The position numbers and the translations under genes are program-made. From assembly GCF_020497125.1 (NCBI RefSeq), contig NC_059080.1, positions 50,161,563 through 50,225,562 of the forward strand: 64,000 nt of DNA, written 5' to 3'. The notes below the pieces were generated by a model. It saw only the letters and a list, made by a program, of their open reading frames with translations. It was not told the DNA's origin and searched no databases. The DNA comes from Mauremys mutica (Eukaryota > Chordata > Testudines > Geoemydidae). Shown piece by piece: positions 21,303-34,165 of this stretch (position 1 is its first letter; each line of letters begins with the position of its first letter).

Positions 21303-22284
21303 CTCTGCCTGCTGGAACCTCATGTGGTGGCAAATGATGTTAAACTCTGAAGCATTGCCTACGGTGAATCCCTCCACAGACTCTGCCAGGAAGTAGCGTG
21401 GGTAACCCAGCTGGCTGGCACCGTTGATGGGAAGGGCGAAGGTGAGGTTGTGCATCTCACCAAAGCGGAACAGGATGTTCATGACGGTGCTGCTGGCGCT
21501 CTTGTGCACCTTCAGGAACACCACATGGGTCTTGGGCTTGCAGGCTGCTGTGTGAGAAGGGTTGGATACAGCTGGCAGGCTGTGCGCAAGTGCATCTCCT
21601 TCTGCTTCTCCAGCCCTGGGAACTGTGATTTTGCTCTGAAGCGACTCTCTGTCCGTGCTCCATGATGCTGCCTCATTTTGCTTCTCTGCCTTTGTGACCC
21701 AATCTGGTTCTGTGGCAGTTGTTGTAGCAGGTGTGGAAGAGCTGCCACTCCTGTGGCTGGGGGAGCCCTTGGCTTCTGCCTGGCTCTGGAATGACCCTGC
21801 AACCTTCCCAAATGGTGACCTTGAAGTTTGCTCCTTGGCAATGATCTCTGCTGTAGATTCCGGCTTCTTGCTGAAGGGATCTGCTGCCATAGTCCTGGGC
21901 TTCCTGCTTGGAGGTGGGGTCACAGTTGTATGCATATGATCCCTTTTGGGTGCCCTTTTAGAGACCTGGGGCTTGGTTGTGTGAAGGATCCTCACATCCT
22001 CACTGTCTTCTCCATGACTCTTCTTCCAGACCCCGTCTTGGCTGGCCAAGCTGCTGGCCTGGGGCTGGCTGAACATTTGGCCCAGTTCTGTGACGTGCGG
22101 AATGCTTTCAGCAGACCTGGGCTTGGCCATGACTTTTTTCTGCCTGTTTTGTGGGACGCCACTTTCCAAAGGTTCAGGAAATTGGTGGCCAGAGCTTGTC
22201 CCCTTCTCCTGCTGGAACAAGTTCTCATGGCCAGTGGTTTGCTGGAGGGCAAGTTGATTGAGTTTCTGGTCAGACCTGCAGTTG
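21303..22284 (-). CDS. GAL3ST2: GAL3ST2-like sulfotransferase, exon with long stem and PAPS-binding loop
   Basis: The acceptor TCCCTCTTACAG lies just before 22284 and the donor GAG|GTAAGG at 21303/21302. The frame is open through all 982 bases and joins the last exon in phase 0 (...FQQAE|VQRVM). The first roughly 249 residues are Ser/Thr/Pro/Lys-rich with no predicted fold. The catalytic domain then starts at THVVFLKVHKSASSTVMNIL, the 5'-phosphosulfate loop (the family usually has LKTHKTASST). It is followed by FRFGEMHNLTFALP, an N-glycosylated NAS site and FNIICHHMRF. The long stem is unlike mammalian GAL3STs, where anchor and catalytic domain are separated by only a few tens of residues. 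The intact frame over about 750 bp of stem suggests selection. The neighbouring intron (20484-21302) has canonical ends. Confidence 0.9.
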
Positions 22285-22330
22285 CTGTAAGAGGGAGAAT
22301 GTTAGACCACCTTAGAACATCGTGGGTATC

Positions 22331-22640
22331 TTAAGAACATAAGAACTGCCATAGTGGGTCAGACCAAAGTATCGAGCCCAGTATCTTGTCTTCCGACAGT
22401 GGCCAATGCCAGGTACCTCAGTGGGAATGAACAGGACAGGTAATCATCAAGTGATCCATTTCCTGTCGCCCATTCCCAGCCTTTGGTGAACAAAGGCTAG
22501 GGACACCATCCCTGCCCGTCTTGGCTAATAGCCATTGACGGACCTTATCCTCCATGAATTTATCTAGTTCTTTTTTTAACCCTATTACAGTCTTGGTCTT
22601 CACAACATCCTCTGGCAAGGAGTTCTACAGGTTGACTTCC
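22331..22640 (-). mobile_element. CR1 LINE 3' fragment inside a sulfotransferase intron
   Basis: Same 3' UTR and ORF2 end as 1621-1955, on the minus strand (the same orientation as the gene), starting 47 bp upstream of the splice acceptor at 22285. It ends near GAGTTCTACAGGTTGAC. It carries no coding capacity. Confidence 0.88.
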
Positions 22641-23936
22641 CACCAGTGGATCTTCCCATTAGTCCTCACCAGACCCCTATTTCTCTTAGTCCAGCTGAAG
22701 CCCATCTCTGATGCGAAACCCACATGTACATCACCTATCCTGCCGTTAGCTGTTGACATGTCCTATGCATGCTGACCAGCTCCCACCTACCTAACTGTCC
22801 CTCAACACACAGCTTGCCAATCTGACTCCAGCTGTCAAACTCTCCAACAGGCCACCTAATCCAGTCCAGCCTCCCCAGATTCCCTAACCTTACAAGTCTC
22901 CAGGTGACCTCAACCTGGATATTAGGTAGAGTGCTAAGGATTGCCAAGGGCTTGAGTGGCTCCTTGGTCTCTCCCATTCTCTGCCTGTGGCACACAAGTT
23001 TGTCTCCTGAGGATACAAATGATTTAGTCCAACCCAAGTGATTGCACTCAGCACAGGGGTAACTGGGTGAAATGTAACAGCCTATGTTATAAAGGTCACA
23101 GTATGATCAAAGGGTCCCTTTTGCCCTTGAAATCTATGACAGCTATGAAATAAGTGTGCAGATCTATTACTATCATGCAAGATCTAGCCTTCTAGGCTCA
23201 GCCTGAAGATCTAGGTGTTATGGTGCCTCGCTCCTGTCATACCCTGGTGACGAGTAGGGAATTGCTAGTTGGCTGTGGTATGAAGAATCTTGCTGATCCT
23301 AGAAACTGATTGTGACTTGCTAGAGTCACGCACTGTGGATACGATGATCCTGGTAAGCTGCAACTGGCTGTCTCTAGCGTGCTGCGGGGTGGATCCAAAT
23401 GCACAAGCTGTCAGCAGAGCTAGGTGAATAAATCATTCAATTCATTTTCTTTTGTTTGGAAATTGCCTCCATAAATCATGATTTCCCCAAATGTATGTGA
23501 AATTCTCAGTCTGTAGCTTGTTTACAAGTGGTTTGTTGCAAGTGTCTGATATTTGAGATTCAAGTAGTTCCCACTGGACACATAGCTCAAATCGCATGTT
23601 TCTGTTCCCTGGTTGGATAGGGGCCTCATAAGATCAGGTTGCAGCAATGCTTGGGATCCCAAAAAAAGATTCACTTTCTGCAAATGCTCTCTGCAATATA
23701 TAAGATCCACCATTTTGCCAAACATTCCTGAGTCATTCTTGAGCTATTCTTGGAAAGGGTCACAAAGGGGCACAGACACACCTGAAGTAAATCAGGTTGA
23801 AAATTGGAAAGAACCAGAACAGAAAACATATTTTGGTTTTGTGTGGGGGGGTTGGCAGCATTTGGCCAACTCCAGTTCTCAGGCTGACTCTTGGGAGTTC
23901 TACGGTGAAATATTCTCCATCCTATGTGGAACTTAC

Positions 23937-24047
23937 CAGGTAGTTTGCAGATTCCCCACAATTTGAAGAGTAACACACAGGATGGTGACGAGGGTGAGGG
24001 AAATCCAGAGTCGTCCTAGGTGACTGTTGTGTGTCAGTTTCAATTTC
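23937..24047 (-). CDS. GAL3ST2: Candidate GAL3ST2-like exon: cytoplasmic tail and membrane anchor
   Basis: A 111 bp open segment lies between an acceptor (GTTTCCCTTCAG|G at 24048/24047) and a donor (CTG|GTAAGTTCC at 23937/23936). Its peptide has basic residues (KLKLTHNSHLGRLW) and then a hydrophobic run ISLTLVTILCVTLQIVG, as expected for a type II Golgi membrane anchor. The exon ends with two bases of a codon and the next exon starts with one, so the frame continues exactly (Thr-Cys-Asn). It starts with one base finishing a codon, so the initiator Met must be in an earlier exon that I could not identify. The in-frame sequence upstream of 24047 has no ATG. Supported by phase, splice sites and topology, but not by homology, because anchors are not conserved. 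Confidence 0.72.
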
Positions 24048-26834
24048 CTGAAGGGAAACACATGCACCAGGTGTAATATAGTCCTTCTATCTTGGTAGTG
24101 TTTTATAATACCTGCCCAGCTGTAAAAATGACAGCACAAGGTGCCAGGCAGTGGGGAATAAGGACCAAAGCGATACCTTTGTGTTCCTCTTTTTTAAACG
24201 GAAGGTCACACTTTTTACAAGGGTCCCGGTGATATAATGGAAGAGGCACAGAGTCAGCCATGGCCAATAAACATTGTAGCTTGTAGCAGCCCAGTGGGAA
24301 CTTCCATCTGTGGGATATTTTTAGCTAATTGAAAAGTAAACACTGATAAAAGCTAGAAATCCTATTTGCCAGGCTCTTCCATTTGCCCCTAACCATGAGA
24401 TTTTGCTCTGGAAAGTGACTTCATGAAATCACCTTCTCACTCAGTCGTGTTCCCTGTGTGTATTCAAAGTAGAGCCACTGATTTTAGCAACAGAAATGGG
24501 CTTTCCCTACTTTTAATTCTTGCTAGCAGCCCAGAGCAAACACAGCTAAGAAACAAGTTTCTGCGCCACAAGTTATATCACTTTCATTAAAATGCTGGAA
24601 TTAATCCACTGTTGCATGTCTACACTGTGCTCCTTGTGGCACTGGAGCCCATCCACATTAGCAGCTCTTGCAATGGCAAAGACAGCAGTGCATTGTAGTA
24701 GCTATCCCACTGTGCAACTGGCCACAGAGTAAGTCCTTTGTGCCAAGACTCTTCATCAATATCCAATTTTATGGACCATTAGAAAATATGTATGTTACAC
24801 CATATTGATACACCATTTTGTGCACCACTTTCACCTATGCACTCCAATCAGTTCTGAAGTGCTATGCAAGATATGTGGGTTTCCATATTAGTTTATGGAT
24901 ATGGGGTATGATTTCTGAAAAGCACCTACGTGACTGAGTTGCACAAGTCCCACTGTCTTTTGAAAATCTGACCCATTCTATTTGGACATCCTCCATGTCA
25001 TGCTCTTCTTTGCCATTGTTGCCAGAAATGACAGATTCCTGCAGTGACTAGAGATGCAGTACCCCTGGGCCGGCACAGATAGCAATTGAGGAGGATATTT
25101 TCAAAGAAATTAAGGCGAGTTAGGCAGCCAGCTCCCATTGACTCCCCATTGTGCCTTTTTGAAAATCTTCCTTTTGTAAATAAAGAGGGAATAAATGCAT
25201 GTTCTGCTATGTACATGGTATATGAAATACATTGCATTCTTGTCCAAACAATGTACACATTATGCCTAGTCTGTGTGCAGTCTCCAGGGCGGTCAGTCTG
25301 GTATTGTTTTAGAAGCATCGAGCATGCTGGGCCAGGTGCTTGGCTGGTGTAAATCAGTGTAGGTCCTTTGAAATCAATGGAGCTATGCCAATGTACACCA
25401 GCTGAGGATCTGACCTACAGTATTTATCTCTATAAGATTCAGTCCTCCAAGGTACTGATCACTTTGACCTACACAGGCAAAGCATTTCAAAGTGCTTAAC
25501 TTTAAGCCTGTGAGTAGTCCCATTGACTTCAGTGAGGCTACTCACATCCTTTGCTGGAATGGGTCTCAGTGATCAGCAGCTGGCAGGATAGAGTCCACAT
25601 GTATTGTGCGACTAACACGTTATTTTTGTTTAGCTTTTCAAAGTATTTCTGGCAATGTGTAATGCTCATAAATGAGATCAATACAGATTTGAAACCTTTT
25701 TTACAGTACATCTCCAATGCAGTTGTGAGTAGTGGGGACTTTCTAACACTTGAACGTCCTCCTTACCAGTGGCCATGCTAAATATGTGCCACTACCATAT
25801 ATTTGTGATGCTAGCAATTACTACAAATAGGCTATCTCTATAATAAAGTATATTTCCTGGGTAGCATATTGTAGCCAACTTTATTCAAGGACATTCTGGC
25901 CTTCTGTTTAGAGTTTGATTTTAAAAGGGACACATACCCAGCCAACCAAACTGCCCTCTCCCCCTCCCCCACATTTTGAAGGTACATTTTTAACACACCC
26001 TCATCTAATGAAATTCATTGAAAACTTCATGCTAAATCACTGAGGAGTCAGTTACTTTCACCACTGTACTTCAAGTTTGCCAAAATAGTTGAGCTCATCT
26101 CTATCTTCAAAGTGAGTTGTGTTTCATATTTTCACTTTATATCTGTAGGATGCTACCAGCTGACCCAGAGGAAATATCATTTTATCCTAGTTGTGACCCA
26201 GATCTGCCTCTTCTTCTGTCATAGAACCATTCTGTCAGATCTAGGGGATTCGAGGAAATATGTTAATTTCAGATGTTACTCAGTGCCTTCTGAACAGAGA
26301 AGCTCAGGGATAACAAAAAGTCTGAATTCAGCTTGCCCTAGTCCTTGTAAAGAGAACCACCCTTCAGAGGTTCTCAAACGGGGGAGCAGGGCGATACAGA
26401 CTGTATTCAATGGTGGGGAGGGAGGGTGAGAAGCAAGGGGTGGGCGGGCTAGGGAGTGGAGAGGAGCTAATGGGCAGGACCAGGTCTGCTGTAGGGCTCA
26501 GGTAGGTTGGAGACTGTGGGGATCAACTGACACAGTATCCCCAGCCCAATTGACGTGACAACCAGTGGGGCCCACCAGCCCTGTGCTCAGCTTCATTTTT
26601 GGGGCCTCTCCTGGGGACCCAGCCAAGAAAAAGAACATTCTCTCTTATCTCCCCGCACCCCCATTTTTCATTATTTTTTTCTTCATCGTCCTCCTATAAG
26701 TAACAGCAAGTAAATGAAAATAAAGTGAGGTACCTTGATTGTTCTAACTTATTTTTACACTGACCACTTGAAAATTGCAGAGGGTCTCGAATGACCACTT
26801 AATGATCTTTCCAAATATTGTAAAAAAAAACGTT
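24048..26834. other. Unassigned 5' side of the sulfotransferase gene
   Basis: This should hold the first exon(s) and promoter of the sulfotransferase gene. I see no CpG-rich island and no start codon that splices convincingly to 24047. A 65 bp imperfect palindrome at 25341-25405 (GGCTGGTGTAAATC against its inverted match) looks like an old short inverted-repeat element. The rest is AT-rich without recognised repeats. Confidence 0.4.
25341..25405. repeat. Imperfect palindrome, possible old MITE remnant
   Basis: The arms TGGCTGGTGTAAATC and the inverted match of AATGTACACCAGCTGA meet around TTTGAAATCAATGGA. Both arms end at GCTGG/CCAGC. The form fits a short, old inverted-repeat transposon. 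Confidence 0.45.
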
Positions 26835-27107
26835 GGGGTGCAGGGTCTGGCCAGGAGCTAGGGTGAGGGAGGGGGCTCAGGGTTGGGGCAGGAGGATGGG
26901 GTGTGGAGCACTTACCTGGGTCATCTCCTGTTTGGTGAGAGGGGTGCAGGTGGGAATGGGGTGTGTGTGTGTGCAGGAGCTCACCTTTGGTGCTCAGGAA
27001 GGGGGTGGGAGGGCTGGGTATGTGTCGGGCTGCAGGAGACAGGGCAGGGGGCTCAGGGTGTGTGAGGGGGTGCAGAGGGCTGGGTGTGGGAATTTGGCAG
27101 ATGGGTA
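26835..27107 (+). repeat. G/T-rich minisatellite, left part
   Basis: Imperfect units of roughly 35-45 bp built on GGGGCTCAGGGTGTGTGAGGGGGTGCAGGA. The array continues after 27395. The variation between units is too high and the words too simple for a CRISPR array. Confidence 0.85.
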
Positions 27108-27395
27108 TGTTAGAAGCTGAGTTGTTTAGGCTTTAAGGACGCTGGCCTTGGGCTGGTTTTTATTTGCCAGGAGGCAGTAAACAGGAAAATAAATTAGAAA
27201 GTTGTATAGGATGATAATTACCCTATGAAGTTGTAGCTGTGCCTGTGTGTATTTTATTAACCAATTAGCAACTGCTTGATTGCCTGCCTTAATTGTATAT
27301 AAGAGCATGCTGAAGAGAAATAAATGACTTTGCTACCAATCACATTGATTGTTGGGCTCTGTCCGTGCCCGCCTGAGAGGCACAGCGACGCAACA
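27108..27395 (+). repeat. Compact solo LTR inside the minisatellite
   Basis: This 288 bp unit starts TGTTAGAAGC and ends GACGCAACA. It carries a complete miniature promoter layout on the plus strand: CCAAT near 27261, TATATAAGAG at 27296-27305 and AATAAATGA near 27319. TG...CA ends plus CCAAT/TATA/AATAAA are what a retroviral LTR has. It interrupts the minisatellite cleanly, which resumes with the same unit at 27396. No clear TSD was found, perhaps because the flanks are themselves repeats. Confidence 0.68.
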
Positions 27396-27860
27396 GCTGG
27401 GGAGGTGTGTGTGGGGTGCAGGAGTCAGGGCAGGGGGCTGGGAGTGTGTGAGGGGGTTCAGGGGTCAGGGAAGGGGGCTGGGTGTGTGTGGGGATGCAGG
27501 AGTCAGGGTGGGGGCTGGGGGTGTGAGGGGGTTCAGGGGTCAGGGCAGGGGTCTGGGGAGATATAAGAGGGGTGCAGGGGTGAGGGCAGGGGGCTGGGTG
27601 TGTGTGTGGGGGGGTACAGGAGTCAGGGCATGGGGCTGGGTGTGTGTGTGGGATGCATGGGTCAGGGAAGGGGGCTGGGTGTGTGTGGGGGGGGTGCAGG
27701 AGTCAGGGCAGGGGGCTAGCGGTGTGTGGGGGGATTCAGGAGTCAGGGAAGGGGCTGGGTATGTGTGAGGGGGGTGTAGGGGTCAGGGTGGGCAGAGGGC
27801 TGTGGGTGTGGGCTGGGGTCATGGGGGTGCTCATGGTAGGGTGCTGGAGGGGGTATGTCC
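27396..27860 (+). repeat. G/T-rich minisatellite, right part
   Basis: Ten or more imperfect copies of a unit like GCAGGAGTCAGGGCAGGGGG plus CTGGGTGTGTGTGGGG, about 38-45 bp each. Apparent open frames in the array are artefacts of the periodicity. Confidence 0.9.
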
Positions 27861-30120
<2,260 letters not shown>

Positions 30121-30928
30121 TGTAAGAATGGCCACACTAGGTCAGGCCAATGGTCCATTAAGTACAGTATCCTGTCTTCTGACAGTGCCTGGCACCAATG
30201 CTTCAGAGAGAATGAACAGAACTGGGCAATTAGAGCGATCCGTTCTCTGCCGTACAGTCCCAGCCTCTGGCAGTCAGAGGCTTAGGGACACCCAGAGCAT
30301 GGAGTTGCAACTCTGACAATGTTCGCGAATAGCCATTGATGGCCCTATCCTCCACGGACTGATATAACTCCCTTTTGAACCCAGTTATACTTTTGACATT
30401 CACAAAATCCCCTGGCAACGAGTTCTACAGGTTGATTGTACTTGCTGTGAAGAAGTACTTATATTTTTAAAAAACCTGCTGCCTATTAATTTCATTGGGT
30501 GACCCCTGGTTCTTGTGTTATGCGAAGGGGTAAAAAGTACTTCCTTATTCACTTTCTCCACACCAGTCATGATTTTATAGACCTCTATCATATCCCCCCC
30601 TTTTTCATCAATTTTCCAAGCTGAAGATTCCCAGTCTTTAATCTCTTTTCATATAAAGCTGTTCTAGACCCCTAATGCTTTTGGTTGCATTTCTCTGCAT
30701 TTTTTCCATTTCTAATATATCTTTTTTGAGATATGGTGACCAGAGCTGCCTGCAGTATTTAAGGTGCGGGAGGGCCATGGATTTATATAATGACATTATG
30801 CTATTTACTCTTATTATCTATCCCTTTCCTAATGGACACTAACATTCTGTTCACTTTTTTGACTGCCACTGCACATTGAGCTGAAGTTTTCAGAGAACTA
30901 TCCACAATGACTCCAAGATCTTTCTTGA
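30121..30928 (-). mobile_element. CR1 LINE, 3' portion, minus strand (split by the Penelope pair)
   Basis: On the minus strand this is the 3' UTR plus the end of ORF2 with the block [20 protein letters not shown]. Its 5'-ward continuation is at 34211-34450, separated by a 3.3 kb insertion. The last 12 bases here, GATCTTTCTTGA (30917-30928), are repeated at 34211-34222. Confidence 0.92.
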
Positions 30929-31012
30929 ATCAGAGGGGTAGCCGTGTTAGTCTGGTTCTGTAGAAGCAGCAAAGAATCCTGTGGCACCTTATAGACTAAC
31001 AGATGTTTTGCA

Positions 31013-31052
31013 GCATGAGCTTTCGTGGGTGAATACCCACTTCTTCGGATGC
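31013..31052 (-). ncRNA. Hammerhead-ribozyme-like motif in the Penelope UTR (left arm)
   Basis: On the minus strand the bases read CCGAAGA, then a hairpin GTGGGT-ATTC-ACCCAC, then GAAA, with outer GCAT/ATGC pairing. This is the layout of a hammerhead core (CUGANGA, stem II, GAAA), with one mismatch in the first box (C for U). Penelope-like elements are known to carry hammerhead motifs in their terminal repeats. Activity is doubtful because of the mismatch. Confidence 0.5.
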
Positions 31053-31405
31053 AAGCAGTGGAAATTTCCAGGGGCAGGTGTATATATAAGCAAGCAAGAA
31101 CCAAGCTAGAGATAACGAGGTTAGATCAATCAGGGAGGATGAGGCCCTGTTCCAGCAGCTGAGGTGTGAAAACCAAGGGAGGAGAAACTGGTTCTGTAAT
31201 TGGCAAGCCATTCACAGTCTTTGTTTAGTCCTGAGCTGATGGTGTTAAATTTGCAGATGAACTGGAGCTCAACAGTTTCTCTTTGAAGTCTGGTCCTAAA
31301 GTTTTTTTGCTGTAGGATGGCCACCTTAAAATCTGCTATTGTGTGGCCAGGGAGGTTGAAGTGTTCTCCTACAGGTTTTTGTATATTGCCATTCCTAATG
31401 TCAGA

Positions 31406-32175
31406 TTAGTGTCCATTTATCCTTTTCCTTAGAGACTGTCCAGTTTGGCCGATGTACATAGCAGAGGGGCATTGCTGGCATATGATGGCATATATTACAT
31501 TGGTGGACGTGCAGGTGAATGAACCGGTGATGGTGTGGCTGATCTGGTTAGGTCCTGTGATGGTGTTGCTGGTGTAGATATGTGGGCAGAGTTGGCATCG
31601 AGGTTTGTTGCATGGGTTGGTTCCTGAGCTAGAGTTACTATGGTGCGGTGTGCAGTTGCTGGTGAGAATATGCTTCAGGTTGGCAGGTTGTCTGTGGGAG
31701 AGGACTGGCCTGCCACCCAAGGCCTGTGAAAGTGTGGGATCATTGTCCAGGATGGGTTGTAGATCCCTGATGATGCGTTGGAGGGGTTTGAGCTGGGGAT
31801 TGTATGTGATGGCCAGCGGAGTCCTGTTGGTTTCTTTCTTGGGTTTGTCTTGCAGTAGGAGGCTTCTGAGTACACATCTGGCTCTGTTGATCTGTTTCCT
31901 TATTTCCTCGTGTGGGTACTGTAGTCTTGAGAATGCTTGGTGGAGATTTTCTAGGTGTTGGTCTCTGTCTGCGGGGTTAGAGCATATACGGTTGTACCTC
32001 AGTGCTTGGCTGTAGACAATGGATCTTGTGGTGTGCCCGGAATGGAAGCTGGAGGCATGAAGGTAGGCATAGCGGTCGGTAGGTTTTCGGTATAGGGTGG
32101 TGTTAATGTGACCACCACTTATTTGCACCGTGGTGTCTAGGAAGTGGACCTCCCATGCAGATAGGTCCAGGCTGA
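31406..32175 (-). pseudogene. Penelope-like protein C-terminus, GIY-YIG endonuclease (left arm)
   Basis: An open frame of roughly 255 residues of real element sequence, beginning near EVHFLDTTVQISGG and ending at a TAA right after RKRINGH. The endonuclease motifs are VIYAIICQQC (the IY of GIY) and MYIGQTGQS (YIG), with a Cys-rich block CNKPRCQLC before it. The first residues of the longer open frame (32176-32275) are antisense of the forward copy and not part of the protein. The same TAA interrupts the right arm. Confidence 0.85.
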
Positions 32176-32191
32176 TGTCAGAAACCATCCT

Positions 32192-34046
32192 GACATTATA
32201 ATCAAAGAGGCTGATAAAGGAGGTGCTGTTGTCATCATGAACAGGTCTGACTACCAAAAGGAGGCCGCCAGACAACTCTCCAATACCAAATTTTACAGGC
32301 TACTTCCCTCAGATCCCACTGAGGAATACACTAAGAAACTGCACTATCTACTCAGGACACTCCCTACACTAACACGGGAACAAATCAACATACCCTTAGA
32401 ACCCCGACCAGGGTTATTCTATCTACTACCCAAGATCCACAAACCTGGAAATCCTGGACGCCCCATCATCTCTGGCATTGGAACTCTCACTGAAGGACTG
32501 TCTGGATATGTGGACTCTTTACTCAGACTCTATGTTACCAGCACTCCCAGCTATCTCCGTGACACCACTGATTTCCTGAGGAAACTACAATGCATTGGTG
32601 ACCTTCCAGAAAACACCATCCTAGCCACCATGGATGTAGAGGCTCTCTACACAAACATCCCACACACTGATGGAATACAAGCTGTCAGGAACAGTATTCC
32701 TGATGATGCCACAGCACAACTGGTTGCTGAGTTCTGTGCCTTTATCCTCACACACAACTATTTCAAATTTAATGACAATATATATCTCCAGATCAGTGGC
32801 ACCGCTATGGGCACCCGCATGGCCCCACAATATGCCAGTATTTTTATGGCCGACCTGGAACAACGCTTCCTCAGCTCCCGTCCACTCACGCCCCTTCTCT
32901 ACCTACGCTACATTGAAGACATCTTCATCATCTGGACCCATGGGAAGGAGACTGGAAAAATTCCACCATGATTTCAACAGCTTCCACCCCTCCATCAACC
33001 TCAGCCTGGACCTATCTACACGGGAGGTCCACTTCCTAGACACCACGGTGCAAATAAGTGGTGGTCACATTAACACCACCCTATACCGAAAACCTACCGA
33101 CCGCTATGCCTACCTTCATGCCTCCAGCTTCCATCCCGGGCACACCACAAGATCCATTGTCTACAGCCAAGCAATGAGGTACAACCGTATCTGCTCTAAC
33201 CCCGCAGACAGAGACCATTACCTAGAAAATCTCCACCAAGCATTCTCAAGACTACAGTACCCACACGAGGAAATAAGGAAACAGATCAACAGAGCCAGAT
33301 GTGTACCCAGAAGCCTCCTCCTGCAAGACAAACCCAAGAAAGAAACCAACAGGACTCCACTGGCCATCACATACAGTCCCCAGCTCAAACCCCTCCAACG
33401 CATCATCAGGGATCTACAACCCATCCTGGACAATGATCCCACACTTTCACAGGCCTTGGGTGGCAGGCCAGTCCTCGCCCACAGACAACCTGCCAACCTG
33501 AAGCATATTCTCACCAGCAACTGCACACCGCACCATAGTAACTCTAGCTCAGGAACCAACCCATGCAACAAACCTCGATGCCAACTCTGCCCACATATCT
33601 ACACCAGCAACACCATCACAGGACCTAACCAGATCAGCCACACCATCACCGGTTCATTCACCTGCACGTCCACCAATGTAATATATGCCATCATATGCCA
33701 GCAATGCCCCTCTGCTATGTACATCGGCCAAACTGGACAGTCTCTAAGGAAAAGGATAAATGGACACTAATCTGACATTAGGAATGGCAATATACAAAAA
33801 CCTGTAGGAGAACACTTCAACCTCCCTGGCCACACAATAGCAGATTTTAAGGTGGCCATCCTACAGCAAAAAAACTTTAGGACCAGACTTCAAAGAGAAA
33901 CTGCTGAGCTCCAGTTCATCTGCAAATTTAACACCATCAGCTCAGGACTAAACAAAGACTGTGAATGGCTTGCCAATTACAGAACCAGTTTCTCCTCCCT
34001 TGGTTTTCACACCTCAGCTGCTGGAACAGGGCCTCATCCTCCCTGA
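32192..34046 (+). pseudogene. Penelope-like RT plus GIY-YIG protein, frameshifted
   Basis: The first frame (to 32971) shows the RT palm: LLPKIHKPGNPGRPIISG, ATMDVEALYTNIPH with the first catalytic Asp, ISGTAMGTRMAPQYASIFM, and LRYIEDIFIIW where the usual YIDD reads YIED. A frameshift near 32945 moves to the second frame (to 33770), with the STREVHFLDTTVQ block and then the GIY-YIG module (VIYAIICQQC, MYIGQTGQS). It ends at a TAA after RKRINGH. Beyond the TAA the same frame stays open to 34046 and reads as the normal C-terminus. The protein is therefore broken three ways: truncated N-terminus, frameshift, premature stop. Confidence 0.9.
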
Positions 34047-34123
34047 TTGATCTAACCTCGTTATCTCTAGCTTGCCTCTTGCTTGCTTATATATACACCT
34101 GCCCCTGGAAATTTCCACTGCTT

Positions 34124-34165
34124 GCATCCGAAGAAGTGGGTATTCACCCACGAAAGCTCATGCTG
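34124..34165 (+). ncRNA. Hammerhead-ribozyme-like motif in the Penelope UTR (right arm)
   Basis: Forward copy of the motif at 31013-31052: GCATCCGAAGAAGTGGGT, ATTC loop, ACCCACGAAAGCTCATGC. The two arms are identical here. A related motif with the same box order is in the fragment at 62813-62854 (minus strand). Confidence 0.5.

Larger units (their letters stand above)
30929..32175 (-). mobile_element. Penelope-like element, inverted left arm
   Basis: On the minus strand this encodes the C-terminal part of a Penelope-like protein and its 3' UTR. It is an inverted copy of about 32995-34210. It starts at the TSD border (30929) with the UTR and ends near 32175, where sequence switches to the forward copy. 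It carries the C-terminal linker and a GIY-YIG endonuclease module, but no complete RT. Confidence 0.9.

Noticed and set aside
27324..27768. Gly/Val/Cys-rich open frames in the minisatellite
   Set aside because: The periodicity of the repeat keeps several frames open; composition and repetition explain them fully.
27396..27860. CRISPR-like periodicity
   Set aside because: The units are contiguous, degenerate and low-complexity, with no unique spacers, and the genome is vertebrate.
31433..31500. GIY-YIG module as a group I intron homing endonuclease
   Set aside because: It is fused in order to the RT linker of a Penelope-like protein, which explains it better.
31605..32015. Plus-strand frame opposite the Penelope left arm (and its equivalent on the minus strand at 33218-33571)
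   Set aside because: Both are antisense shadows of the same Penelope coding sequence; the pair exists only because the arms are inverted copies.
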